Shown here piece by piece: positions 27,564 through 35,985 of a stretch of DNA of 64,000 nucleotides. The stretch's first letter is position 1. The number at the start of each line of letters is the position of its first letter. The stretch is from positions 1,426,001-1,490,000 of the forward strand of contig NZ_SZZH01000001.1 in NCBI RefSeq assembly GCF_005298075.1, written 5' to 3'. Source of the DNA: Nakamurella flava (GTDB lineage Bacteria; Actinomycetota; Actinomycetes; Mycobacteriales; Nakamurellaceae). The position numbers were made by a program, and so were the translations under genes. The notes below the pieces were generated by a model. It was not told the DNA's origin. It ran no database searches and saw only the letters and a program-made list of their open reading frames with translations.

Positions 27564-27776
27564 CCGGCCCGACTTCCCGGGCCGCAGAGAACTTTACATG
27601 GCGCCAGCACGGAAACTGAAATCGGCAGCTCAGAGGCCTACGGCACACCACCTGGCCTGGTCCCGACCCGCTCCCGTGCACCGTCGTCTCGCACGCACAC
27701 AGCCCCGGTTCGCTTGCGTCCAGCTGTCATCATCGGCGGACACGGCAACGACGCCGATCACGTGGAGGTAAGACCG

Positions 27777-29426
27777 ATGGCCCGCGACGAGGGCGACGAG
27801 GTGACGGTCCGACCGGAGATCCGACAGTCCTGGCGACGGTCCGAACTCCACGGCGTCGGCCAGGACTCCGTGGTCTCGGTCGTCGTCCGAGACGTCAACC
27901 GGGGTAGCCGGCTGATGGCGGCCGCGCAGCCCGTCCTCGACCACCTGATGACAGAGATCGGCTCCGAACCCGTGTCGCTGATGCTGGCCGACCGGGAATG
28001 CCGCGTGGTCTACCAGCGTTCCGGCGCGCGGTTCCTCGGCGCGTCGTTGGAGTCGAACGGTGTCCTGCCGGGGGCCACCCTCGACGAGGGCGTGGCCGGG
28101 ACCAACGGCCTCGGCACCCCGTTCGAACTCGGCCGCAGCGTGGCCATCAATGGGGACGAGCACTACCTCAACGCGCTGAAGGGCTTCTCCTGTTTTGGCC
28201 ACCCCATCCGTCACCCGTTGACCGGACGGATCGAAGGTGTGCTCGACCTGACCTTCGTCGCGGCTCGGCCCGGCGACACTCATGGCCTGGGCCCGCTGGT
28301 CGCGCCATTGGTCGCCCACGCCGCGCACGACATCGAGACGCGACTGTTGGAGGGGTCGCGGGCCGCCGAGCGCCGCATGTTCCTCGCCTTTCAGTCCGCG
28401 GTCCGCAAACGGTCCGCCCCGGTGGCGGTCCTGGGCGGTGACGTCGTGCTCGCGAACCGTTCCTGCCTCGACCGGCTCGGTTCGCAGAGTCCGACGGTGT
28501 TGCGTGTCCTGCTGGCCGACCTCGGCACCCGGTCACGGATGACCCAGCAACTCGACCTGGGATCGGCGGGCCGGTTCTGGGTGGATACCGAGCGCATCGA
28601 CGGAACCCCCGACGGCGTGCTGTTCCGCCTCGACGAAAGCGTCGAGACCCCCGGTGGCCGACCCCGCGCGTCGACGCCGGTCCGCTCCCGCGGCCCGTTC
28701 GTCGTCGCCGGCGAACCCGGCACGGGTCGTACCCACGAGGCGGACCGGCTGGTCGGGTCGGCGTCGGCCGATCGCTTCGACACCCTCGACGCCGTCGTCG
28801 GGGATGCCGGCGAGTGGCTGTCCCGGGTGGTCGCCGCGGCCGCCCGGCCGGGGGGCTTGATCGTCGAGAACGTCGAGGCGCTCGACGACACGTCGTGCGC
28901 GGTGCTGCGGCGGGCCCTGGCGACGTCACCGCGGATACCGATCGTGCTGACGTCGGCTCCGCTGGCCGAGTTGTCCGTCGCCGTCTCGGCTCTCGTCTCG
29001 GCGTGTACCGACCGTATCGAACTGGTGCCGGTGCGCGAGCGACTCCCCGAGTTGCCAGCGTTGATCGCCGCGCTGGCCTCGGAGGGTGACGCAGGCCCCG
29101 CGTTCACCGTCAGCGCCCAGGCTCTGGAGGTGCTGGCCGGCCAGCCCTGGAGCGGCAACATGGCCGAACTGGCCCAGCTGGTCGGCGAGCTCCGAGCCCG
29201 GCCACTGGCCGGCCGGGTCGGTGTCGACGACCTACCGAGCCGGTACCGCCAGCGGACCCGAAGTGGGCTGTCCGGACGGCAACGGGCCGAGCGGGGGGCC
29301 ATCGTCGCCGCTCTGCGCGAGGCCGGCGGCAACAAGCGGGACGCGGCGCAAGAACTCGGGATGAGCCGAACAACCCTCTACCGCAAGATGCGCGAGTTCG
29401 ACATCCCGGGCACCTCTCGGGGGTAG
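27777..29426 (+). CDS. GAF-domain transcriptional regulator with Fis-type HTH (AcoR-like, without sigma54 motif)
   Basis: The 549-residue regulator resembles AcoR-type activators. It has a GAF-type sensor near residues 55-185, with LPGATLDEGVAGTNGLGTP and CFGHPIRHPLTGRIEGVLDLT. A degenerate ATPase-like part has GEPGTGRTHEADRL near 312-325. The C-terminal Fis-type helix-turn-helix is GNKRDAAQELGMSRTTLYRKMREF. The GAFTGA motif required for sigma54 contact is absent, so it probably works with ordinary RNA polymerase, as is known for some actinobacterial relatives. The ATG at 27777 follows GGAGGTAAGA. It lies 192 nt before an aldehyde dehydrogenase gene, its likely target. Confidence 0.85.
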   Translation: MARDEGDEVTVRPEIRQSWRRSELHGVGQDSVVSVVVRDVNRGSRLMAAAQPVLDHLMTEIGSEPVSLMLADRECRVVYQRSGARFLGASLESNGVLPGATLDEGVAGTNGLGTPFELGRSVAINGDEHYLNALKGFSCFGHPIRHPLTGRIEGVLDLTFVAARPGDTHGLGPLVAPLVAHAAHDIETRLLEGSRAAERRMFLAFQSAVRKRSAPVAVLGGDVVLANRSCLDRLGSQSPTVLRVLLADLGTRSRMTQQLDLGSAGRFWVDTERIDGTPDGVLFRLDESVETPGGRPRASTPVRSRGPFVVAGEPGTGRTHEADRLVGSASADRFDTLDAVVGDAGEWLSRVVAAAARPGGLIVENVEALDDTSCAVLRRALATSPRIPIVLTSAPLAELSVAVSALVSACTDRIELVPVRERLPELPALIAALASEGDAGPAFTVSAQALEVLAGQPWSGNMAELAQLVGELRARPLAGRVGVDDLPSRYRQRTRSGLSGRQRAERGAIVAALREAGGNKRDAAQELGMSRTTLYRKMREFDIPGTSRG

Positions 29427-29464
29427 CGCGGCTGCCGCGTCGACCGGTGTGAACCAGACCCCAG

Positions 29465-29483
29465 GTGTCCAGAAACGGAACAC
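29465..29483. promoter_or_regulatory. Candidate operator between regulator and aldehyde dehydrogenase
   Basis: GTGTCC (29465-29470) and GGAACAC (29477-29483) form an imperfect inverted repeat with a 6-nt spacer AGAAAC. It lies about 136-154 nt upstream of the aldehyde dehydrogenase start and is a plausible binding site for the Fis-type regulator encoded just upstream. Confidence 0.35.
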
Positions 29484-29618
29484 GCACCACGCACGCACGG
29501 GACGACCCTGACTGTCGTTGACGCCGGGGCGCCCGCCCCGACCTCTGCATTCCGGATCCGGGATCGCCTGCGTCCCTGGGTGACCCGGATGACCCGAGCG
29601 TGTGGAAAGGAATCACGG

Positions 29619-31100
29619 ATGCCGCACTACCAGCTGTTGATCGGCGGGGATTTCGTCGACACCGCCGAGCATTACGACGTGGTCAGCCCGGCTGACTCCG
29701 AGGTCATTGCCACGCTGGCCAAGGGCACGGTCGAGCACGTCGATCTGGCGGTCGCCGCCGCCGAGAAGGCTTTCAAGGAAAGCGGGTGGCGGGAGACGCC
29801 CGCCCACGTCCGCGCCGAGGTGGTCGCCAAGGCCGCCGATTTGATCATGGCTCGTGCCGCGGAGGTCAGCGGGTTGGCGTCCCGCGAGAACGGCACCCCC
29901 ATTCGGCTCGCCGCCGGGCTGTCGGTCGGCTTCCCCGTCATGCACATGCAGTACTTCGCCGGGCTGGCCCGCGCCTTCGTGGCCGACCGTCCCGCCTACG
30001 TCAACGGTTCCGTCAGCAGCGTCATCCGTCGCGAACCCATCGGCGTGGTCGCCGGCATCATCCCGTGGAACTTTGCGCTGCTGCTCGCGGTGTGGAAGGC
30101 CGTGCCGGCGATCCTGGCCGGTAACAGCATCGTGCTCAAGGTGGACGAGAAGACCCCGTCGACGGCGTTCGTGCTGGCCGAGGTCCTGACCGAGTGTGGC
30201 CTGCCGCCTGGCGTTCTCAACATCATCACCGGTGACGGCGAAACCGTCGGCGGGTACCTGACGGCCCACCCCCGGGTCCGCAAGATCTCCTTCACCGGGT
30301 CGACCGCGACCGGCCGGACGGTCATGCGCAACGCGGCCGCCAACGTCAAGCAGGTGACTCTCGAATTGGGCGGCAAGGGCGCCAACATCGTGCTCGCGGA
30401 CGCCGACCTCGAGCTGGCCGTCGACGGCACGCTGTGGGGTTTCCTGATGCACGCCGGACAGGCGTGCGAGTCCGGTACCCGGCTGTTCGTCCACGACTCG
30501 ATCTACGCCCAGTTCATCGAGCGGCTCGTGAACCGAGCCGCCGAGCTGACCGTGGGCGACCCCGCGAACGCGGCCACCGACGTCGGTCCCGTCATGAACG
30601 CCGCACAGAAGGCCCGCATCGAGTCGTTCATCGACAGCGCGGTGGCCGAGGGTGCCAAGCTCGAGTACCAGGGCAAGGTCTCCGAAACCGCCCATGAGAA
30701 GGGACATTTCGTCCCGCCGACCATCTTCACGAACGTCACCCCCGAGATGCGGGTGACCGTCAACGAGGTGTTCGGTCCGGTGCTGGCCGTCATGCGGTTC
30801 AACGATGTCGACGCGGTCGTCGACGAGGCCAACAACTCCGAGTTCGGCCTCTCCGCCGGCGTGTGGACCCGGGATCTCGCCACGGCCAACGACATCGCCG
30901 GACGCCTGGAATCCGGCACCGTCTGGATCAACGACTGGCACGCCCTGCCGGGCCCGCTGCCCTTCGGTGGTTACAAGCAGAGCGGCTTCGGGCGGGAGAT
31001 GGGTCCGAACGCCATCCTGGCGTACACCAACGAGAAGGTCATCAGCGTCGACCATTCCGGCCGGAGCGCCCGAGCCGCATGGGGCCTGGTCCTGCCCTAG
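29619..31100 (+). CDS. NAD(P)-dependent aldehyde dehydrogenase
   Basis: This enzyme oxidises an aldehyde to a carboxylic acid, substrate unknown. The 493 residues are a complete ALDH. PWNFALLLAVWKAVPAILAGN is the cofactor site, ELGGKGANIV carries the general-base Glu249, and GQACESGTRLF carries the catalytic Cys283. The C-terminus has NEVFGPVLAVMRF and FGGYKQSGFGREMG. The ATG at 29619 has AAAGGAATC upstream. The gene follows the GAF/Fis regulator on the same strand and ends in a good terminator. Regulation by that regulator is inferred from position only. Confidence 0.93.
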   Translation: MPHYQLLIGGDFVDTAEHYDVVSPADSEVIATLAKGTVEHVDLAVAAAEKAFKESGWRETPAHVRAEVVAKAADLIMARAAEVSGLASRENGTPIRLAAGLSVGFPVMHMQYFAGLARAFVADRPAYVNGSVSSVIRREPIGVVAGIIPWNFALLLAVWKAVPAILAGNSIVLKVDEKTPSTAFVLAEVLTECGLPPGVLNIITGDGETVGGYLTAHPRVRKISFTGSTATGRTVMRNAAANVKQVTLELGGKGANIVLADADLELAVDGTLWGFLMHAGQACESGTRLFVHDSIYAQFIERLVNRAAELTVGDPANAATDVGPVMNAAQKARIESFIDSAVAEGAKLEYQGKVSETAHEKGHFVPPTIFTNVTPEMRVTVNEVFGPVLAVMRFNDVDAVVDEANNSEFGLSAGVWTRDLATANDIAGRLESGTVWINDWHALPGPLPFGGYKQSGFGREMGPNAILAYTNEKVISVDHSGRSARAAWGLVLP

Positions 31101-31118
31101 CCCCTCGCCCACGAACGT

Positions 31119-31153
31119 GATGCCCGGTACTCGCTCCGCGGGTGCCGGGCATC
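31119..31153 (+). terminator. Terminator after aldehyde dehydrogenase
   Basis: A 12-bp stem with one wobble pair (31119-31130 with 31142-31153) and an 11-nt loop follows the stop by 18 nt. Confidence 0.7.
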
Positions 31154-31202
31154 GCACTGTCGACGGTCCCACTGCGCATCCGCCAAGGACCAAAGACCAT
31201 CG

Positions 31203-31240
31203 AGTACTTTCAGTAGTACTGCCGCATGTCCTGCAGTACT
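31203..31240. promoter_or_regulatory. AGTACTGC inverted-repeat operator upstream of acyl-CoA dehydrogenase
   Basis: AGTACTGC (31215-31222) and GCAGTACT (31233-31240) are perfect 8-bp half-sites separated by 10 nt. A third AGTACT lies at 31203-31208. This is a typical arrangement for a dimeric repressor, about 112 nt before the gene start. No regulator is encoded directly adjacent on the plus strand other than the GAF/Fis protein 1.8 kb upstream. The AT-rich half-site stands out in GC-rich sequence. Confidence 0.65.
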
Positions 31241-31351
31241 GTTGATCATCTCAGGACCGGTCCGGCGCCCAGCCTCCGGTTCTGCCCGACAGATCCGCTC
31301 GGCCCGTGTGAGACGCCGGCCGGTCCCCGCGACGACGATGGAGATGCCGCG

Positions 31352-32596
31352 ATGTCCGTATTGGACCAGTCGACTGCGATACCCGCCCCGGCCGACCAAT
31401 CGCCGTCGTCCGCCGACCCCGTCGCCGACCGACCCACCCAGCAGACCCACTACGTGAGCGAATTGCTGGGTGTGGAGAACCTGCTCGACGCATCGGACCG
31501 CGCGGTGCTGGACCGGGTACGTCGCTATTGCGAGGAGCGCATCAGGCCCGTGGCGGATGCATTCTGGTTGCGGGGCGAGTTCCCCCGGGAAGTCTTCACC
31601 GGTCTGCATGAGCTGGGCATCGTCGGGTTGGGATCCCGAGGGCAGCACCTGCTCGCCGGCCTGGTCACCATCGAGCTGGCGCGGGCCGACCTCTCTCTGA
31701 GCACCGCCTTCGGTGTCCACGACGGGCTGCACGTCGGCGCCATCAGCCGGTACGGATCGGCCGACCAGAAGGAAAGATTCCTGCCGGACGCGCAGGCGCT
31801 CCGCACATTGGGCGCGTTCGCCCTGACCGAACCCGACTCGGGATCGGACATCTCGCGCTCCATGACGACCACGGCACGACGCAACGGCGACCAGTGGGTC
31901 CTCAACGGCCGCAAACACTGGATCGGTAACGGCACCATCGCCGACAACCTCGTCGTCTGGGCGGCCGTCGAGGGTGAGAAGGCCGTGCACGGCTTCATCG
32001 TGCCGAGCGACGCGCCGGGGTACTCGGCGGTCGCCATCGACGACAAGATCTCGGCGCGCATCATCCAGAACGCGGAGATCGAGCTGACCGACGTCCGGGT
32101 CGGTGAGGACCGTCGACTCCCGGGCGTGATGACCTTCCGCGACGTCAACACCCTGCTCCTGCACTCCCGCATCTGGGTCGGCTGGCAGACCGTCGGTCTG
32201 CAGTTCGCGGCACTGGACACGGCGATCGCCCGGGCCCGCACCCGCAGCCAGTTCGGGCGACCCATCGGGTCGTTCCAGCTGACCCAGGAGAAACTCGCCC
32301 GCATGATCGGGAACGCCTCGTCGTCGTTGTCGCTCATGATCCAGCTCGCCCGGGCGCAATCCGACGGCACGGCCACCATCGAGCTCGCGGCGGTGGCCAA
32401 GTCGTCACTGAGCCTGCGGGCCCGCGAGACGGCTGCGCTCGGGCGCGAGATCAGCGGCGGGGACGGCATCCGGGTGCGGTCGGGGGCGGCCAAGGTCTTC
32501 GCCGACACCGAGGCGGTCTACACCTACGAAGGCAGTTACGACATGAACTGCCTCATCGTCGGGCGCCACGTCACCGGGCATTCCGCTTTCGAGTGA
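31352..32596 (+). CDS. Acyl-CoA dehydrogenase
   Basis: This flavoprotein dehydrogenates an acyl-CoA thioester. The 414 residues match the family. FAD-binding and substrate motifs include AFALTEPDSGSDIS and WVLNGRKHWIGNG. The catalytic base is Glu393 in YEGSYDMN, the position used in glutaryl-CoA dehydrogenase-like members. The ATG at 31352 has GGAG 8 nt upstream. The N-terminal 35 residues are variable and Ser/Pro-rich. Substrate is unknown. It is preceded by an inverted-repeat operator and the regulator remains unidentified. Confidence 0.88.
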   Translation: MSVLDQSTAIPAPADQSPSSADPVADRPTQQTHYVSELLGVENLLDASDRAVLDRVRRYCEERIRPVADAFWLRGEFPREVFTGLHELGIVGLGSRGQHLLAGLVTIELARADLSLSTAFGVHDGLHVGAISRYGSADQKERFLPDAQALRTLGAFALTEPDSGSDISRSMTTTARRNGDQWVLNGRKHWIGNGTIADNLVVWAAVEGEKAVHGFIVPSDAPGYSAVAIDDKISARIIQNAEIELTDVRVGEDRRLPGVMTFRDVNTLLLHSRIWVGWQTVGLQFAALDTAIARARTRSQFGRPIGSFQLTQEKLARMIGNASSSLSLMIQLARAQSDGTATIELAAVAKSSLSLRARETAALGREISGGDGIRVRSGAAKVFADTEAVYTYEGSYDMNCLIVGRHVTGHSAFE

Positions 32597-32661
32597 CGGC
32601 AGGGCCGGCCGGCGGGTCGCCCCACGGATTATCCGGCCGGCCGACGGGGCATTCTCATGTC

Positions 32662-33168
32662 ATGACTGCATCGACGGGGACCCAGCAATCGAAGGCGTCC
32701 CGCATCGCCTGGGAGATCGCCGGGTGGGTGCTGGTGGTCGCCGGCATCGCGGCCCTCATCCTGCCCGGTCCCGGCCTGCTGCTGCTGGCGCTGGGCCTGT
32801 GGGCGCTGGCCAAGAACTACGCGTGGGCCGACCGTCTGCTCGACCCGGTCAAGCGTGCCGCGTACAAGGGGGCCGCAGAGGGGGTCCGCACCTGGCCGCG
32901 CATCATCATGTCGACGGTCCTGGCTCTGGTGCTCATCGGCCTCGGCATCCTCTGGGGCATCCGGCCGGCGGCGCCCGGGTGGTGGCCGCTGGCCGAGAAG
33001 TGGTGGCTGTTCGGCGGGTGGGGCACCGGCGTGTTCCTGATCTTCTCCGGTCTGCTGGCCCTCGGTCTGCTGGGGTGGAGCATGAAGAACTTCCGCTACG
33101 GCGACATGACGCTCGACCAGCTGTACGAGAAGCAGGATCTGCGATCCCGGCCAGGCGCGGGCCGCTGA
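32662..33168 (+). CDS. PGPGW-family transmembrane protein
   Basis: The 168-residue protein belongs to the PGPGW family of small actinobacterial membrane proteins. The signature LILPGPGLLLLALGLWALA occupies about residues 32-50. Three to four hydrophobic helices are present, with a basic connecting loop RLLDPVKRAA. Function is unknown. The ATG at 32662 has no clear ribosome-binding site, so leaderless initiation is possible. It ends 20 nt before a strong bidirectional terminator. Confidence 0.8.
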   Translation: MTASTGTQQSKASRIAWEIAGWVLVVAGIAALILPGPGLLLLALGLWALAKNYAWADRLLDPVKRAAYKGAAEGVRTWPRIIMSTVLALVLIGLGILWGIRPAAPGWWPLAEKWWLFGGWGTGVFLIFSGLLALGLLGWSMKNFRYGDMTLDQLYEKQDLRSRPGAGR

Positions 33169-33188
33169 CCCTCACCGCACCGACGAAT

Positions 33189-33227
33189 GATGGGCGGGCC
33201 CCCGATCGATCCGGGGGCCCGCCCATC
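33189..33227. terminator. Bidirectional terminator, 16-bp perfect stem
   Basis: Bases 33189-33204 and 33212-33227 form a perfect 16-bp stem with a 7-nt loop ATCGATC. It lies between the convergent PGPGW and glycerol dehydrogenase genes. Confidence 0.8.
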
Positions 33228-33258
33228 TCCGTCTGCGCGGACGGTGTACCGCGGTCGA

Positions 33259-34410
33259 TCAGTGGTGGTCGGCCGCCACGTACGGCCGCGGGGCCGGCAG
33301 ACCCGCCCGTTCCCGGATGCCCGCGGACATCCGCTCGATGGACGCGAGGGCGCTGGCCACGTCGCCGGCCGACACCTCGAACGGCATGGAGTGGATCGTC
33401 TCCCCCGGCACCGTGGCCGCCTCGGCAATGATCGCGAGTGACGCCGCGTCATCGGCCCGCAGCCCGACCTCGGACAAGGTGTTGGGCAGGCCCACCCGGG
33501 TGGTGAACTCCACGAAGTCGCGGATGTCGCTGGACGGCGCGCCCTCCAGGACCAGTTGGGTCACCGAGCCGATGTTGACCTTCTGCCCGTGGGCCAGACC
33601 ATGGGTCTGCGGCACGGCGGTCAGGCCGTTGTGGATGGCATGCGCGGCGGCGAGGCCACCCGACTCGAAGCCGAGGCCCGAGAGCAGCGTATTGGCCTCG
33701 ATGACCTTCTCCACCGCCGGGGTCACCTGCTTGTCCTTGACCGCGTCGACCGCCTCGATGGCGTTCTCCCACAACACCTCCCAACTGAGCTTGGCCAGGG
33801 CGGTACCGGTGACCGTCGGCACACCGCCGGCCATCGTCTTGGAGTTCGACCGGGAGGTGGCCCGGGCCTCCAGCCAGGTGGCCAGCGCGTCGCCGACTCC
33901 GGCGATCAGCAGGCCGACCGGCGCATTGGCCACGACCTGGGAATCGACGAGCACCAGGTCGGGGTTGCGCGGGAAGAAGCGGTACTCCTCGAACTCACCG
34001 GTCTCGGTGTAGATCACCGACAGCGCACTGCAGGGCGCGTCGGTCGAGGCGACGGTCGGGCAATTGGCCCACCGAATGTCGGCGAGGAACCCGGCCGCCT
34101 TGACCGCGTCGATGGTGCTGCCGCCGCCGACGGCGATGGCGACATCGCTCCCGGTCTCCTTGATGACACCGACCAGGCGGTCGATCTCCTTGGCGCTGGG
34201 GATGCCGTTGAACTTCTCCCGGCGCACCGGCAGACCGGCGGCCTTGAGGGAGGCCTCGATGTCGTGGCCGACGAACCCCCACACCAGGTCGTCGGCGACG
34301 ATCAGCGGTGCGTTGCCCAGCTGCTTGGCGTAGGTGCCCAGCTCCCGGATCGCCCCCTTGCCCTGCACGTAGCGGCCGGGACTGATCATGGTGCGCACGG
34401 CAGGGGTCAC
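33259..34410 (-). CDS. gldA: Glycerol dehydrogenase (iron/zinc-type alcohol dehydrogenase family)
   Basis: This metal-dependent dehydrogenase oxidises glycerol to dihydroxyacetone with NAD. The 383-residue form has VGGGSTIDAVKA (NAD site) and STDAPCSALSVIY. Metal ligands are expected in GVGDALATW, AHAIHNGL and THGLAHG. The GTG start at 34410 is chosen because AGGAG lies 7 nt upstream; the internal ATG at 34389 (MISPGRY) would give a length closer to the family and cannot be excluded. It is convergent with the PGPGW gene. Confidence 0.9.
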   Translation of the reverse strand: MTPAVRTMISPGRYVQGKGAIRELGTYAKQLGNAPLIVADDLVWGFVGHDIEASLKAAGLPVRREKFNGIPSAKEIDRLVGVIKETGSDVAIAVGGGSTIDAVKAAGFLADIRWANCPTVASTDAPCSALSVIYTETGEFEEYRFFPRNPDLVLVDSQVVANAPVGLLIAGVGDALATWLEARATSRSNSKTMAGGVPTVTGTALAKLSWEVLWENAIEAVDAVKDKQVTPAVEKVIEANTLLSGLGFESGGLAAAHAIHNGLTAVPQTHGLAHGQKVNIGSVTQLVLEGAPSSDIRDFVEFTTRVGLPNTLSEVGLRADDAASLAIIAEAATVPGETIHSMPFEVSAGDVASALASIERMSAGIRERAGLPAPRPYVAADHH

Positions 34411-34555
34411 GAAAGCTCTCCTCGGTGACGGTGGACCTCGATGTCCGGTCGTCGGTGCCCTGGTCGGCGCCGACAGGGTCGACCTTCCCAAGATCGAAAG
34501 CTGCGCGGCCAGCGCCGTTGTCATCTGGTGAGAACACGGCGGCTGTGGCATCGAT

Positions 34556-35482
34556 TCAGCGCCGCCGGGTCAGCCCCACCCCGACCAGACAGACCACTCC
34601 CCCGACGACGGCCAGCACCGGCGGCCATTCCTGCAGGACGAGAGCGGACAGCACGATGGTGATCGGCGGGACCAGGTAGGTGGTCACGCCGAGCCGACCG
34701 GCGTCCATCCGGGCCAAGGCGTAGGCCCACGTCACGAACGCGAAAGCCATCGGCACGACGCCCAGGTAGACGAGCCCGGCGATGGCTCCGGGATGGGCGG
34801 TGCGCAGGTCGTGGACGAGGGTCCCGGCGAACGGCAGACAGGCGGTGGCTCCGATGGCGCAGGCCAGGAACGTGACCTGCAGGGCGGGCAGTCGGCGGAG
34901 CGTCGGCTTCTGGGCGAGCACGCCGACGGCGTACGTCAGCGCGGCCGCGAGGGCGAGGGCGACCCCCCACAGGTCGGTCGAATCGGCGGTGCGGGTGCCC
35001 AGTCCGACGAGGACCGCGCCGGCGAAGGCCACCGCCGCCCCGACGATCAGCCACCGGGGAAAGCCCTCGCCCAGGAGGACCCCGGCCAGCAGGGCGATCA
35101 ACACCGGGCCCACCCCGACGAGCAGGGCCGTGGTGCCGGCGTCCAGGCGCTGTTCGGCGGCGTTGAGCACGACGTTGTACGTCGCGAACCAGGCCAGACC
35201 GCAGAGGGCGATCAGCATCCACTCGCGGCGGGTCGGGCGGATCCACGTGCGGCGAATCGCCAGGAACGTCCCGAGCACGAGTGTTCCGATGCCCAGGCGG
35301 CCCAGGGCCAGCGCGCCCGGTGAGAGGTCGGTGCCGACCGCCCGGATGGCCACGAAGGCCGACGCCCAGGCCAACACGGTGAAGACGACGGCGCCGAGGG
35401 TCAGTCCCGCGCCACGGCCGACGGCGGGCGAGGCCGTCACAACGGCCGGAACGGGAGGGCGGGACAAGGACGGTTCGCTCAC
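34556..35482 (-). CDS. EamA/DMT-family transporter
   Basis: The 308-residue protein is a ten-helix drug/metabolite transporter of the inner membrane, containing two EamA repeats. Typical residues include ALALGRLGIGTLVLG in the first repeat and VYLGVVPMAFAFVTWAYAL in the second. A basic C-terminus (GLTRRR) follows. The substrate is unknown, though family members export amino acids or metabolites. The GTG at 35482 is the only sensible start. Downstream of it (gap about 145 nt) is the glycerol dehydrogenase gene on the same strand, with no sign of shared transcription. Confidence 0.85.
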   Translation of the reverse strand: MSEPSLSRPPVPAVVTASPAVGRGAGLTLGAVVFTVLAWASAFVAIRAVGTDLSPGALALGRLGIGTLVLGTFLAIRRTWIRPTRREWMLIALCGLAWFATYNVVLNAAEQRLDAGTTALLVGVGPVLIALLAGVLLGEGFPRWLIVGAAVAFAGAVLVGLGTRTADSTDLWGVALALAAALTYAVGVLAQKPTLRRLPALQVTFLACAIGATACLPFAGTLVHDLRTAHPGAIAGLVYLGVVPMAFAFVTWAYALARMDAGRLGVTTYLVPPITIVLSALVLQEWPPVLAVVGGVVCLVGVGLTRRR

Positions 35483-35536
35483 CCGCCCACCCTGTCACCC
35501 GCCGCAGCGGGAACGGGCGCGGTGGGCGGCCGAGCC

Positions 35537-35914
35537 TCAGTCCTCGTCGGGGCGGGGACGGCCGATGGCCGTGGCGGTCGCGCCGAGCACCATCCGGCGG
35601 CTGGTGTCCAGGACCGACTGCCAGAAGTCGAAGTACTGCGCGGCCAACACCAGCGGATCGAGCCAGCCGCCCGCCGACCAGGGCGTGGGACCGGGGCTCA
35701 TCGTTCCGGCTCCGGGGGCCGGGCTACCGGCGTCGAGCATGACCCGCGGGGCCGGCGGCTTCCCCGGCCGGCCCGGGGCGGACGTCGGAGGCTCGGCGGC
35801 CGGGTCGGCGTGGTCGGAGACCGCGCGCAACCGGGCCGCGGCGGACGGACGGTCCGTCGCCGGCCCGTCGCCACCGAAGAGCGCCCCGAGCTGGGGCCGC
35901 TTGCGTGTCGCCAT
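35537..35914 (-). CDS. Hypothetical protein with a conserved C-terminal Trp/Phe-rich segment
   Basis: The 125-residue protein has a Pro/Ala-rich disordered half. The C-terminal segment WSAGGWLDPLVLAAQYFDFWQSVLDTSRR is amphipathic. I do not recognise the family. The ATG at 35914 is preferred because GGGAG is 8 nt upstream; an ATG two codons earlier has the purine tract too close. It lies about 70 nt upstream in coordinates (downstream in transcription) from the ParA-like gene on the same strand, so the two may be co-transcribed and functionally linked. Confidence 0.6.
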   Translation of the reverse strand: MATRKRPQLGALFGGDGPATDRPSAAARLRAVSDHADPAAEPPTSAPGRPGKPPAPRVMLDAGSPAPGAGTMSPGPTPWSAGGWLDPLVLAAQYFDFWQSVLDTSRRMVLGATATAIGRPRPDED

Positions 35915-35985
35915 GTCCATCACTCCCGGGTCGCGCCGTCCCTGATCACGTCCACCGTCGGTCCGGTGGATGGTCGCCTCCACTG

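Noticed and set aside
29613-31193. 526-codon minus-strand frame opposite the aldehyde dehydrogenase
   Set aside because: No domain or ribosome-binding site; the plus strand is a complete ALDH with catalytic Cys and Glu.
34387-34551. Long N-terminal extension of glycerol dehydrogenase
   Set aside because: No homology or ribosome-binding site upstream of 34410; the GTG there has AGGAG at the right distance.
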